Notes: generated from the letters alone by a model not told the origin. A stretch of DNA of 14,171 bases from Acidobacteriota bacterium (GCA_021817755.1 JAKAGC010000027.1:1-14171); one strand, 5' to 3'. Shown: positions 6,546 through 14,171, numbered from the stretch's first letter. A program made the numbers and translations.

Positions 6546-9500
6546 ATGAATACTGAGTGGATTAATCATTATCTCACACGTTTAAATGAGATTTACTGTT
6601 GCGGTGAAGCGAGGGAAGAAAGTTATTATCCGCTGTTGGATGATTTGATTCGACAATCATGGGATGAACTTCATAAAAATATGAAAAAACTTAAAACTAT
6701 TCTGGTTCCGAAAACGACTACTGCGGGTAACCCGGATATGGTTGTACGAACACCTGATTCACAACTAATCGGTTACATTGAAGCGAAACGGATTAATGAA
6801 AATCTGGATAAAATCGAAGGTCATCCGCAGATTTTACGGTATAGAGAAGTTTTTCCGAATTTTATACTGACCTCTTTCCACGAATTCCGGCTCTATCGCT
6901 ATGGGACATTAATTGCGAAATCATCCCTGAAATCTACTTTAAATAACACTTCATTGACAGAGAACGATTCTTCCTTGAAAAACAAAGATGTTCCATATAT
7001 GGAATTGATGAAAGAGTTTTTTTCATATTCTATTCCAACTAATCCGGATGCGAAAGAACTGGCAAAAGCATTGGCAATACGGACACGTTTTTTTCGAGAC
7101 CAGGTGATATTACGGGAATTGAAAGCACCTGTAAATAAAAACGTTTTTTCAAAAGGGAACGCGATTTTTGAATATTATGATGCATTTAAAAAATTTTTGA
7201 TTCATGGGTTAACGATTGAAGATTTCGCAGACCTTTATGCTCAGACTCTGACTTTCGGATTATTTATAGCAGCTACGCGGTGCCCTGATAAATTGGAACG
7301 AGAAACGGCTTTCCGTTATATTTCGCAAACGGGTGGTATTCTTCATGATATATTCAAGTTTATTTCAATGGGAAATATTCCGAAGCAATTGGCGTGTAGT
7401 CTTGAAGATATAATCGATGTGCTTCGGTCGGCGAATTGCATTGGGTTACTGAATACATATTACCGCGATGATAAAGGAGACGATCCGGCAATTCATTTTT
7501 ATGAAACTTTCCTGAGTCAGTATGATCCGGATTTGCGTGAGAAAAAGGGAGTGTATTATACTCCGAAACCGGTAGTGCAATTCATTGTGAATGCGGTTAA
7601 TGATCTATTAAAAACAAAACTGAACCGACGGGATGGTCTTGCAGATATAGGGACAACTGTACTGGATCCTGCGGCTGGGACTTCGGCATTTCTTGTGGAA
7701 ACAGCAAAACTGGCAATGATGGAATACAAGCGAATATGTGGTGAAGGAAGTGTGCTGAGTTTTATTCGACATTATTTATTTCATAATCTATTCGGCTTCG
7801 AAGGAATGATGGCTCCATATGCGGTTGGACATTTGAAAATGAGTTATATCCTCGAAAAAGAGGGAACTCATCTGGAGGAAGGAGACCGCTTCAATCTGTA
7901 TTTAACGAATACATTAGAGATGGATGAAATCGAGCAATCCTCGCTGCCGGGAATGTCAACGTTGTCGGAAGAAGCCCACCTCGCTGCATTGATAAAAAAA
8001 GAAATTCCAATTATGGTGATTATTGGTAACCCTCCTTATTCGGGGCACTCTCAAAATAAAAGTAATATTACGGTAAGCGGAGGGATGGGTAGGAATAAAT
8101 TAAAACAGATGAAAATTAAGACCTGGATAGGTGAAAAGATCGAAGATTATAAAATGGTTGATGGCCACAAATTGGATGAAAAGAATACGAAATGGCTGCA
8201 AGATGACTATGTGAAATTCATTCGTTTTGCTCAATCGCGGATTGATGATAACGGAGAAGGAATTGTTGGTTTTATTACGAACCATGCTTATCTTGACAAT
8301 CCGACTTTTCGGGGTATGCGGCAATCGTTGATGAAGAGTTTTAATGAAATTTATATCCTGGATTTACATGGGAATACCTCAAAAAAGGAACGCTGCCCGG
8401 ACGGTTCGAGAGATGAAAATGTTTTCGATATCCGGCAAGGGGTTGCAATTGCATTGATGGTTAAATTGAAAGGAGGAAAAGAGTGTAAGATTTTCCATGG
8501 GGACGTGTGGGGACTTCGGGAATTTAAATTCGATTTTCTCATTAATAATGATATGACAACGATTAAATGGAAACGGGTCCATCCTTTTCCTGATTATTAT
8601 CTGTTTACTCCTCAATTCGACTTGGGGGAAAATGAAAATGTGACACTCTACGGTTCCTTTTTAAAATTAACGGATATTTTCCCTTTGCATAGTGTGGGCA
8701 TCGTAACGGCGCGGGATGAATTAACGATCAGGGAGAGTGTTGAAGAAATGCGTGAAACACTGGAGGATTTTATTCGCTCCAATGAAGAAATAACGCGACT
8801 TCGTTTTAATCTTGGGGATGATACACGGGATTGGAAAGTAAAAACGGCTCAGCAGGATATCCGGGAAATGGGTATCGATGAGAAAAAAATTTTTCGGATT
8901 CTTTATCGACCGTTTGAAATTCGGTATACATATTTTACGGGGAAATCCCGGGGGTTTCACTGCATGCCGCGTACGGATGTGATGAAGCATATGCTTAAAC
9001 CGAACCTTGGCCTTATCTCGGTCCGGCAGGTGGCAGAAGGAACATTTAACCATTGTTTCGTTTCGGATACGATGGTAGAAAGCCGTGTGACTACGAGTAA
9101 CAAGGGTATTGGTTTCCTCTTCCCATTGTACCGCTATACATATGCTGAATCCGAAGATGCTTTCCACGGGGGTGGAAAAAGAAAGAAACGGCATTTGTTT
9201 AATGGAATCGACGATACGCCTGAGAAACTTCCGAATCTGGTTTCTTCTCTTTTGGATATGCTGGCTAAAAATTGGGGTTTCGAGCGGGCACCATTACCGG
9301 AAGGGGTTTTTTATTATATTTATGGGGTATTATATTCAAGTGTGTATCGTGAAAAGTATGCAGCATTTTTGAAAATTGATTTTCCCCGCATTCCTTTTAC
9401 GGGGGATTATGACGTATTTATGGAAATGAGCAGGATAGGGGAGAAACTGGTAAACCTCCACCTTTTGAAATCACAGGAATTGGATAATTCGGATGTTCGT

Positions 9501-9848
9501 TTCGAAATGAAAGGGTCTAACCGTGTGGAACATTTTTATTTTAGACGAGAAAGACCCTGGGTATTCCCGAATACTGTGAAAAAATCAGAGGTTACTGAAA
9601 AAAAAGGACGGGTATATATTAATGCGATTCAGTATTTTTCAGGAGTCTCAGAGGATGTCTGGGAATATGTAATCGCAGGCTATCCGGTCCTTTCCAAATT
9701 TCTTAAATTACGCCGGGGTCAAGTTTTAACACATGAAGAGATCAGGCAATTTATTCGCATTGCCTGTTCTCTTCAATTAACGATTAAATATGTTAAAGAA
9801 ATAGATGATTTGTATCTTCGCCTGGAAGAAAACTTAATGTGTCCATAA
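6546..9848 (+). CDS. Single-chain restriction-modification enzyme (Type IIG, Type ISP-like, no helicase)
   Basis: This 1100-residue enzyme should both methylate adenine at, and cut near, one DNA target. A PD-(D/E)xK nuclease core is visible at the N terminus: D64 in GNPDM, E79 and K81 in GYIEAKR, then Q95. A helical connector follows. The N6-methyltransferase has GVYYTP at 335-340, SAM-binding motif I LDPAAGTSAF at 373-382 and catalytic NPPY at 495-498. The segment ENVFDIRQGVAIALMVK near 622-638 and FYYIYGVLYSSVYREKYAAF near 922-941 resemble the C-terminal specificity part of Type ISP enzymes. No helicase motifs lie between nuclease and methyltransferase, unlike LlaGI-type proteins. I chose the ATG at 6546, preceded by AGAGGA, over the TTG at 6462 and ATG at 6531, which lack a well-placed site. 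The recognition sequence cannot be read from the sequence. Confidence 0.88.
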   Translation: MNTEWINHYLTRLNEIYCCGEAREESYYPLLDDLIRQSWDELHKNMKKLKTILVPKTTTAGNPDMVVRTPDSQLIGYIEAKRINENLDKIEGHPQILRYREVFPNFILTSFHEFRLYRYGTLIAKSSLKSTLNNTSLTENDSSLKNKDVPYMELMKEFFSYSIPTNPDAKELAKALAIRTRFFRDQVILRELKAPVNKNVFSKGNAIFEYYDAFKKFLIHGLTIEDFADLYAQTLTFGLFIAATRCPDKLERETAFRYISQTGGILHDIFKFISMGNIPKQLACSLEDIIDVLRSANCIGLLNTYYRDDKGDDPAIHFYETFLSQYDPDLREKKGVYYTPKPVVQFIVNAVNDLLKTKLNRRDGLADIGTTVLDPAAGTSAFLVETAKLAMMEYKRICGEGSVLSFIRHYLFHNLFGFEGMMAPYAVGHLKMSYILEKEGTHLEEGDRFNLYLTNTLEMDEIEQSSLPGMSTLSEEAHLAALIKKEIPIMVIIGNPPYSGHSQNKSNITVSGGMGRNKLKQMKIKTWIGEKIEDYKMVDGHKLDEKNTKWLQDDYVKFIRFAQSRIDDNGEGIVGFITNHAYLDNPTFRGMRQSLMKSFNEIYILDLHGNTSKKERCPDGSRDENVFDIRQGVAIALMVKLKGGKECKIFHGDVWGLREFKFDFLINNDMTTIKWKRVHPFPDYYLFTPQFDLGENENVTLYGSFLKLTDIFPLHSVGIVTARDELTIRESVEEMRETLEDFIRSNEEITRLRFNLGDDTRDWKVKTAQQDIREMGIDEKKIFRILYRPFEIRYTYFTGKSRGFHCMPRTDVMKHMLKPNLGLISVRQVAEGTFNHCFVSDTMVESRVTTSNKGIGFLFPLYRYTYAESEDAFHGGGKRKKRHLFNGIDDTPEKLPNLVSSLLDMLAKNWGFERAPLPEGVFYYIYGVLYSSVYREKYAAFLKIDFPRIPFTGDYDVFMEMSRIGEKLVNLHLLKSQELDNSDVRFEMKGSNRVEHFYFRRERPWVFPNTVKKSEVTEKKGRVYINAIQYFSGVSEDVWEYVIAGYPVLSKFLKLRRGQVLTHEEIRQFIRIACSLQLTIKYVKEIDDLYLRLEENLMCP

Positions 9849-11078
9849 TTGCATTAAGTGAACGATGACTTCGGATGCTTTCTGCATATCTTCGAGTGCG
9901 ATCCATTCCTGACGGGAATGAACATTGGAACCACCGGTAAAGAGATTGGGTGTGGGGAGTCCCATGAAACTTAAACGTGCACCATCAGTGCCTCCGCGGA
10001 TAATGTTTTTAATTGGATCGATACCGGCTGCTTCTATGGCTTTTACTGCTTTATCGATTACCTGGGGGTGTTTATCGAGTATATACTTCATGTTCCGGTA
10101 AGAGGTGATGACTTTAAAATCGATTTTTGCCTTGGGATAGGATGGTGCGATTTTATCTACGATGTTTTTAATATAATCTTCTTTCTCTTTTAAACCGGAT
10201 TCATCGAAATCACGGATCAGGATTTTGATGGTTGTGGATTCGACATTGCCAGAAATCTGATGGGGATGTATATACCCTTCGCGTTTTTCGGTTGTCTCGG
10301 GGGACATGCGATCTTTGTGGAATTGATCGATTATTTCAGCGGCAATCTTGACAGAATTGACCATTTTGTTTTTGGCATAACCGGGATGAATATTGACACC
10401 TGTAATTACGATATCAACGGAATCGGCACAAAAAGTTTCATCTTCGATTTCACCTAATTTCTCTCCGTCTACTGTGTAACCGTAATCGGCTTTGATTTCT
10501 TCTGCGGTAATGTGTTCGGTTCCCCTGCCTACTTCTTCATCGGGAGTGAACAGGACACGAATATTGGGCCTTGGAATTTCGGGGTGTACTGCAAGGTATT
10601 TTATGGCACATAAAATCTCGGCAGCACCTGCTTTATCGTCTGCGCCTAGAAGTGTGGAACCATCTGTAGTGATGATGGTTTTTCCTTTCTTTTCTTTAAG
10701 ATAGGGGTTTTCATCGACTTTGATGATTACGCCATCTTTTGGCAAAACGATGTCTTTTCCGTCATATTGGGGATGAACCAATGGGTTGACGTTTTCTCCT
10801 GAAACATCGGGTGATGTATCTACATGGGCGATTAATGCGATGGTAGGCATTTTACCCTGCTGATTGGTTTTCAGAGTTCCAAGTACATACCCCCATTTGG
10901 TTAATTCGATTTCTTCGAGCCCGAGGATTTCGAGATCGCCTTTTAATTTTTTGAGTAAATTCATCTGCTTTGCTGTAGATGGAAACTCAGGGTTGGAATC
11001 GGAAGATTGAGTATCGATTTTTACATAACTAAAAAAGCGTTCCTGCATATCGGGGAATTCCATTTTTTGGTCATTCAT
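9834..11078 (-). CDS. pepT: Peptidase T (tripeptide aminopeptidase)
   Basis: PepT is a cytoplasmic dizinc enzyme of family M20B that removes the N-terminal residue from tripeptides. The 414 residues are full length. By correspondence with E. coli PepT, the metal and catalytic residues are all present: H85 and D87 (AHVDTSPD), D147 (GADDKAG), E181/E182 (TPDEEVGRG), D204 (YTVDGE) and H387 (GGSNVHSRQEW). The lid/dimerisation domain falls roughly between 215 and 325. Start ATG 11078 has a consensus GGAGGT upstream. A 73-bp AT-rich gap separates it from the DUF2225 gene; I saw no convincing promoter there, so it may be co-transcribed or weakly self-promoted. Its last 15 bp, including the stop, overlap the end of the convergent restriction gene. 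Confidence 0.97.
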   Translation of the reverse strand: MNDQKMEFPDMQERFFSYVKIDTQSSDSNPEFPSTAKQMNLLKKLKGDLEILGLEEIELTKWGYVLGTLKTNQQGKMPTIALIAHVDTSPDVSGENVNPLVHPQYDGKDIVLPKDGVIIKVDENPYLKEKKGKTIITTDGSTLLGADDKAGAAEILCAIKYLAVHPEIPRPNIRVLFTPDEEVGRGTEHITAEEIKADYGYTVDGEKLGEIEDETFCADSVDIVITGVNIHPGYAKNKMVNSVKIAAEIIDQFHKDRMSPETTEKREGYIHPHQISGNVESTTIKILIRDFDESGLKEKEDYIKNIVDKIAPSYPKAKIDFKVITSYRNMKYILDKHPQVIDKAVKAIEAAGIDPIKNIIRGGTDGARLSFMGLPTPNLFTGGSNVHSRQEWIALEDMQKASEVIVHLMQLWTH

Positions 11079-11151
11079 TTTATAACCTCCATTCTCTATT
11101 TATAATATTGGATCATGTTTATCTTTCTTTATTTCTTTACTATACAATTTG

Positions 11152-12531
11152 CTATTTCTTTTTAGCGAACCACCCGCTTTTTTTGGATTCTTCGACTTTA
11201 ATTAATCCATGCTCTTTAAGATAATGAACGATTTCGGGGGCGAATCCGGCACCGAGAATTGCTTGCTCTTGCTCAGCGGGTGTGCTTTGCAAATTGGTCT
11301 TAACGATATTGAGAATTTTCTCTTTGTTTTTTTCATAAATCATCTCGATGATGGCTCTTCTGGATTCAATTCCCTGTGTTAAAGCGGATGTGATGGTGGC
11401 CATTTTACGCATGATGTTTTTGGCGTCGAATTCACTCATGTTTTTACCATGCTTTGCTTCATTGAGACGCTGTTGCAGGTTCTGTTTATCCCTTGAACCG
11501 TTTCTGAGCATTTCGGTAAGGTAATTTAACGCACCATTGAGATCGCCTGTCTTGAGGAGTAATTTGATAATCAGGTTTACAATGGAAAGGCTCTGTTCTG
11601 GGCTTCGTTCCATATCTTCTGTTTTAAAACTGAAATCGAATGCTTCAATGGCACGCCTGACACATACTTCTTCATTTCCTGGGAAATCGGGCCATTTGGT
11701 TTCGATATCGTTTAAGACTTCTTTTAAATCGGTGTCTGTAATAATGAATGTTGCGGGTATTATTATAAGATCGCCTTTTGTATCCCTCATCGCGGATTGC
11801 TGAACCATTTCCAAAAGTGTTTGAATTTCCTTTACTTTAAATTCCAACGAAGTGGTGATGGAATTGTAGGGGTTATTGTCTTGGGGAAGTTTGAGCTCTT
11901 CGCTGCGTGCATCTCCAAACTTGCGCAGATCGACGAGGTCCGATAGGAAACCGCTTAAACTGCTTTGCATTCCTTCTATGGTTTTGCAGAGTTTATCGAG
12001 GGAAGGCGAAGGTGCATTGTCTTTCTCCACGGGTTCAGGCTCGAAAGAATCCCCACGAAGCTCTTTGAATAACCACGAGGTTCTTAAATACAGACGTCCG
12101 AGTTTATTATAATCCCAATGCTCTTTGGGAGCTTGGAGGGCAATGTACAACGCGGATAAATGAAGACAAATGGCTCCCTTGATGTTTATTTTTTCTTCGG
12201 AGATCAGACGTTTGAGCTTTCTGAGAATAAGGACTTTCTTGAAATCCATATTCCTTCGTGTTTCATAAAGTTTAATTTCTTTCATGCCTTGTTTGGGGGA
12301 TTCGAGATTTTCACGAAAATCAGCGAAAAGGCATTGTGGACATTGAGCAACTGCATAATAATGGGGGATTTCATCGGTATGAACTCCCTGAGTCCATGTA
12401 TAACCGGTGACGCGGTGGTCGCTATCCCTTCCTGAAGCTACATACATTCTGGGATTGGGGTAATGAATTTTATACAGATTCTTACAAACAGGGCACACAA
12501 CGTTATGATCGATATAAATGTTACGTGACAT
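11152..12531 (-). CDS. DUF2225-type zinc-ribbon protein with long C-terminal extension
   Basis: This is a 459-residue protein of unknown function. The N terminus carries two CPxC knuckles, C13-C16 (CPVC) and C64-C67 (CPQC), which should bind one zinc. Between them lie the motifs YPNPRMYVASGRDSDHR and EIPHYYAVAQCP. This arrangement and the following helical stretch (about 85-165, including CLHLSALYIALQAPKEHWDY) match the DUF2225 family, whose usual members are about half this length. Residues about 165-459 are an extra, mostly helical, charged region that I do not recognise. It includes a TPR-like piece near 325-360 and ends in a basic KKSGWFAKKK tail. No signal peptide or membrane segment is seen, so it is probably cytoplasmic. 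ATG 12531 has GAGG seven bases upstream. It lies 166 bp downstream of the AAA+ ATPase gene on the same strand. Confidence 0.75.
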   Translation of the reverse strand: MSRNIYIDHNVVCPVCKNLYKIHYPNPRMYVASGRDSDHRVTGYTWTQGVHTDEIPHYYAVAQCPQCLFADFRENLESPKQGMKEIKLYETRRNMDFKKVLILRKLKRLISEEKINIKGAICLHLSALYIALQAPKEHWDYNKLGRLYLRTSWLFKELRGDSFEPEPVEKDNAPSPSLDKLCKTIEGMQSSLSGFLSDLVDLRKFGDARSEELKLPQDNNPYNSITTSLEFKVKEIQTLLEMVQQSAMRDTKGDLIIIPATFIITDTDLKEVLNDIETKWPDFPGNEEVCVRRAIEAFDFSFKTEDMERSPEQSLSIVNLIIKLLLKTGDLNGALNYLTEMLRNGSRDKQNLQQRLNEAKHGKNMSEFDAKNIMRKMATITSALTQGIESRRAIIEMIYEKNKEKILNIVKTNLQSTPAEQEQAILGAGFAPEIVHYLKEHGLIKVEESKKSGWFAKKK

Positions 12532-12547
12532 GGTTTATCCTCTTTTT

Positions 12548-12609
12548 AGAGTTTTTTGGTTCAATGGGACTTTCTTGGAAAACCACCACCTTGAACTCTG
12601 AAAAACTCT
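12548..12609 (-). promoter_or_regulatory. 5'-leader hairpin ahead of the DUF2225 gene
   Basis: AGAGTTTTT (12548-12556) pairs with AAAAACTCT (12601-12609), and GTTCAA (12559-12564) pairs with TTGAAC (12591-12596), giving a stem with a small internal bubble and a loop of about 26 bases. The minus-strand copy has no U-tract after it and ends 4 bases before the SD (AGAGGAT), so it is not a conventional terminator. A CTCT in its 3' arm can alternatively pair with AGAG of that ribosome-binding site. Confidence 0.4.
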
Positions 12610-12614
12610 TTTTA

Positions 12615-12620
12615 ATTATA
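12615..12620 (-). promoter_or_regulatory. Possible -10 box (TATAAT) for the DUF2225 gene
   Basis: The minus strand has a perfect TATAAT at 12620-12615. Transcription would start near 12608, exactly where the 5' arm of the leader hairpin begins. No good -35 hexamer was found 15-19 bp upstream, so promoter strength is doubtful. Confidence 0.3.
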
Positions 12621-12697
12621 GGTTTTTCAGGTTCGGAGGAGAGTACTGTCACCTGACGCTTTGCGTTGTACAAAAAAGTCACCTCGATACCTTAGTA

Positions 12698-14171
12698 TTA
12701 AATATAATATAGTTCTGAAATACGTTTGTCGATTTCTTCGGGAGACATGGAGCGAAAACGTTGGGGTAAAAAGGATTCATCGGTGCATTCCTTTACGGCG
12801 AGTAAATCCATTAATTCCAACCGCCCAGTATGCCGGGATGGCCGGAACTCCATTACGACCTGCTTCAATATCTGGGAAACCGGCTTTCTATCTTCATCGG
12901 GTTGAAGTTCATATAATCGAACGGCGCGTATGAGGAGGCCTTCTAATTCATTACCTCCAACGGGAGTATTGAACTTCATTTCCGGTACTTCTTCGGGTTT
13001 AATATCGATCTTTAATTTCTTTGCCATTGCGAGGAAAAGCTGTTTTATGTCGTTTTCGTCCTGGGGTGGAAATAGGGGGATATGCACATCCAAACGTCCC
13101 TGACGTTTTAAATCGACTTCCACAAGATCAGGACGGCTTGTTGCAAAAATCCAGAAAATCTTCCCCCTGTTTTCGGTATTGGCCATCTCTGCGGCTAACA
13201 TTCCGTAAATACGCCCAGAGAGACCGGAATCTCCTCCATCACCTGCACGTTTCCCGGTAATCTGGTCGGCTTCATCGATGAATACGACGACCTGCCCGAG
13301 TGCATGAAGTATGGAAAAGATTTTTTCGAGATTTCCCTCGGTTGCGCCTACCCACTTTTCACGGAAATTTTTTAATTTAACAAAGGGGATGCCGCACTCA
13401 CCTGCAAAACACTCGACAAGGTATGTTTTACCTGTTCCGATTCTACCGGAAACAAGGTATCCCATGGGGAGGGCATTGACGATTCCTTTTTTTATTAACT
13501 GGATATCCCTGCGTAGCCACTCTTTGGCTTCGGAATAACCGGCGAGGTCATCGAAATTACGTTTGGTTTCTATGAATTCGAGTTTACCGAACGCTTCTTT
13601 TTCAATGATTTCTTTTTTTAATCCTGTAAGGTATTTTAAGGTTATGGGCTGATTGTTGCGCAATGCACGTAGAATCAATCCTTTTACATTGATGCGGCTT
13701 AAACCGACGAGACGGCTTGAAAGGGTAGGGATATCGACTTCACATAACTTTGCAAAAAGGGGTTCTTCTTTTATCAGGGCTGTAATAAACCGGTCGAGAT
13801 CTTCTTTATCGGGGAGGGGTATTTGTACCTTGGCACTATAAGGGCTGTCGGAAAGATGGGTACTCAAATCGGTGAGGTTCTCGGCCACGAGAACAGTTGC
13901 GATATTGGAACCCATTATGGATGTGCTCTCTGCCCAATTCATGATTTTTATGAGGTTAACGCCGAGCTCTCCGGCCATATAAATGGATTCTCCACGGGGA
14001 GCAATAAAATTAGCAAAATCGATCACGACTCCGACAGAACGGGGAAGAGGGAGTTTGGAGTTCTTGGCGAGACTGGCGATACTGTGAACAAAGCGGTCGA
14101 TTAATTCCAATGCTTGCTCGGGTGCGCGTGGTAGCAGACCGGGAGAATCGAGTATCTTGGCAGTATCTTTT
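12698..14171 (-). CDS. Tandem AAA+ ATPase, N terminus cut by window edge
   Basis: The frame is open to the right edge; 490 codons are visible and no start with a ribosome-binding site is seen, so the gene begins outside the window. Numbering from the edge, the second module (about 205-400) is a classical AAA domain. It has Walker A GRIGTGKT at 242-249, Walker B VVVFIDEAD at 294-302, sensor-1 region FATSRPD near 342-348 and arginine fingers in KRQGRLD (R356, R359). The first module is degenerate: a Walker B-like GVVIDFANF near 47-55 without the catalytic Glu, then TVLVAENLTDL and KVQIPLPDKEDLDRFI, with no RPGRFD-type fingers. This resembles double-AAA or Ycf46-like ATPases that remodel proteins or complexes. 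It has no zinc-protease motif like FtsH. The partner is unknown; the adjacent DUF2225 gene is the obvious candidate. Confidence 0.82.
   Translation of the reverse strand, partial: KDTAKILDSPGLLPRAPEQALELIDRFVHSIASLAKNSKLPLPRSVGVVIDFANFIAPRGESIYMAGELGVNLIKIMNWAESTSIMGSNIATVLVAENLTDLSTHLSDSPYSAKVQIPLPDKEDLDRFITALIKEEPLFAKLCEVDIPTLSSRLVGLSRINVKGLILRALRNNQPITLKYLTGLKKEIIEKEAFGKLEFIETKRNFDDLAGYSEAKEWLRRDIQLIKKGIVNALPMGYLVSGRIGTGKTYLVECFAGECGIPFVKLKNFREKWVGATEGNLEKIFSILHALGQVVVFIDEADQITGKRAGDGGDSGLSGRIYGMLAAEMANTENRGKIFWIFATSRPDLVEVDLKRQGRLDVHIPLFPPQDENDIKQLFLAMAKKLKIDIKPEEVPEMKFNTPVGGNELEGLLIRAVRLYELQPDEDRKPVSQILKQVVMEFRPSRHTGRLELMDLLAVKECTDESFLPQRFRSMSPEEIDKRISELYYI

Noticed and set aside
8721..9194. 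157-residue open frame on the minus strand
   Set aside because: It lies antisense to the restriction-modification gene, shows no recognisable domain or promoter, and its Phe/His/Ile-rich content fits a complementary-strand artefact.
11079..11151. Independent promoter for pepT
   Set aside because: Only weak combinations such as TTGTAT with GATAAA, or an isolated TATTAT, are seen in this AT-rich gap. None has a convincing pair of hexamers at normal spacing.
12548..12612. Hairpin as a rho-independent terminator of the AAA+ gene
   Set aside because: On the minus strand the stem is followed by A-rich sequence and a ribosome-binding site rather than a U-tract. The T-run appears only on the plus strand, where no gene ends.
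1..14171. tRNA, rRNA, CRISPR array, transposon ends or prophage attachment sites
   Set aside because: No cloverleaf-like segments, regular spaced repeats, transposase or integrase frames, or long terminal repeats were seen on either strand. Short dispersed repeats elsewhere could be missed by eye.

Overview
This bacterial window has a moderate GC content, in the low-to-mid 40s by eye. No gene here fixes the phylum. The flagellar order flgB-flgC-fliE-fliF-fliG-fliH-fliI-fliJ is shared by spirochaetes, Firmicutes and several less-studied phyla. A near-perfect sigma-54 promoter in front of flgB points away from Bacillus-type control and towards a Gram-negative-type regulatory scheme.

Layout. 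(1) Positions 1-6125, minus strand: a compact flagellar basal-body and export-ATPase operon, read flgB, flgC, fliE, fliF, fliG, fliH, fliI, fliJ. fliJ is cut by the left edge. Most junctions overlap or nearly touch, and several ribosome-binding sites lie inside the end of the preceding gene. (2) Positions 6126-6461: a 336-bp divergent control region. On the minus strand it holds a -24/-12 promoter almost touching flgB and a nested dyad about 120 bp upstream that could be an activator site. On the plus strand it holds a sigma-70-like promoter for the next gene. (3) Positions 6546-9848, plus strand: a single-chain restriction-modification enzyme of about 1100 residues. It has an N-terminal PD-(D/E)xK nuclease, a gamma-class N6-adenine methyltransferase and a Type ISP-like C-terminal specificity region, with no helicase domain. 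(4) Positions 9834-11078, minus strand: peptidase T, whose 3' end overlaps the restriction gene by 15 bp. (5) Positions 11152-12531, minus strand: a DUF2225-type zinc-ribbon protein with a long uncharacterised C-terminal extension. It is preceded by a leader that can fold into a hairpin. (6) Positions 12698-14171, minus strand: a tandem AAA+ ATPase with a degenerate first module and an active-looking second one. Its reading frame stays open to the right edge, so its N terminus is missing.

How they work together. The left block builds the MS-ring (FliF), proximal rod and adaptor (FlgB, FlgC, FliE), rotor switch (FliG) and export ATPase complex (FliH, FliI, FliJ). The restriction enzyme is a self-contained defence gene lying between core genes. 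The AAA+ ATPase and the DUF2225 protein are consecutive on one strand and may be functionally linked, but nothing here shows what they act on. No tRNA, rRNA, CRISPR array, insertion sequence or integrase was seen.
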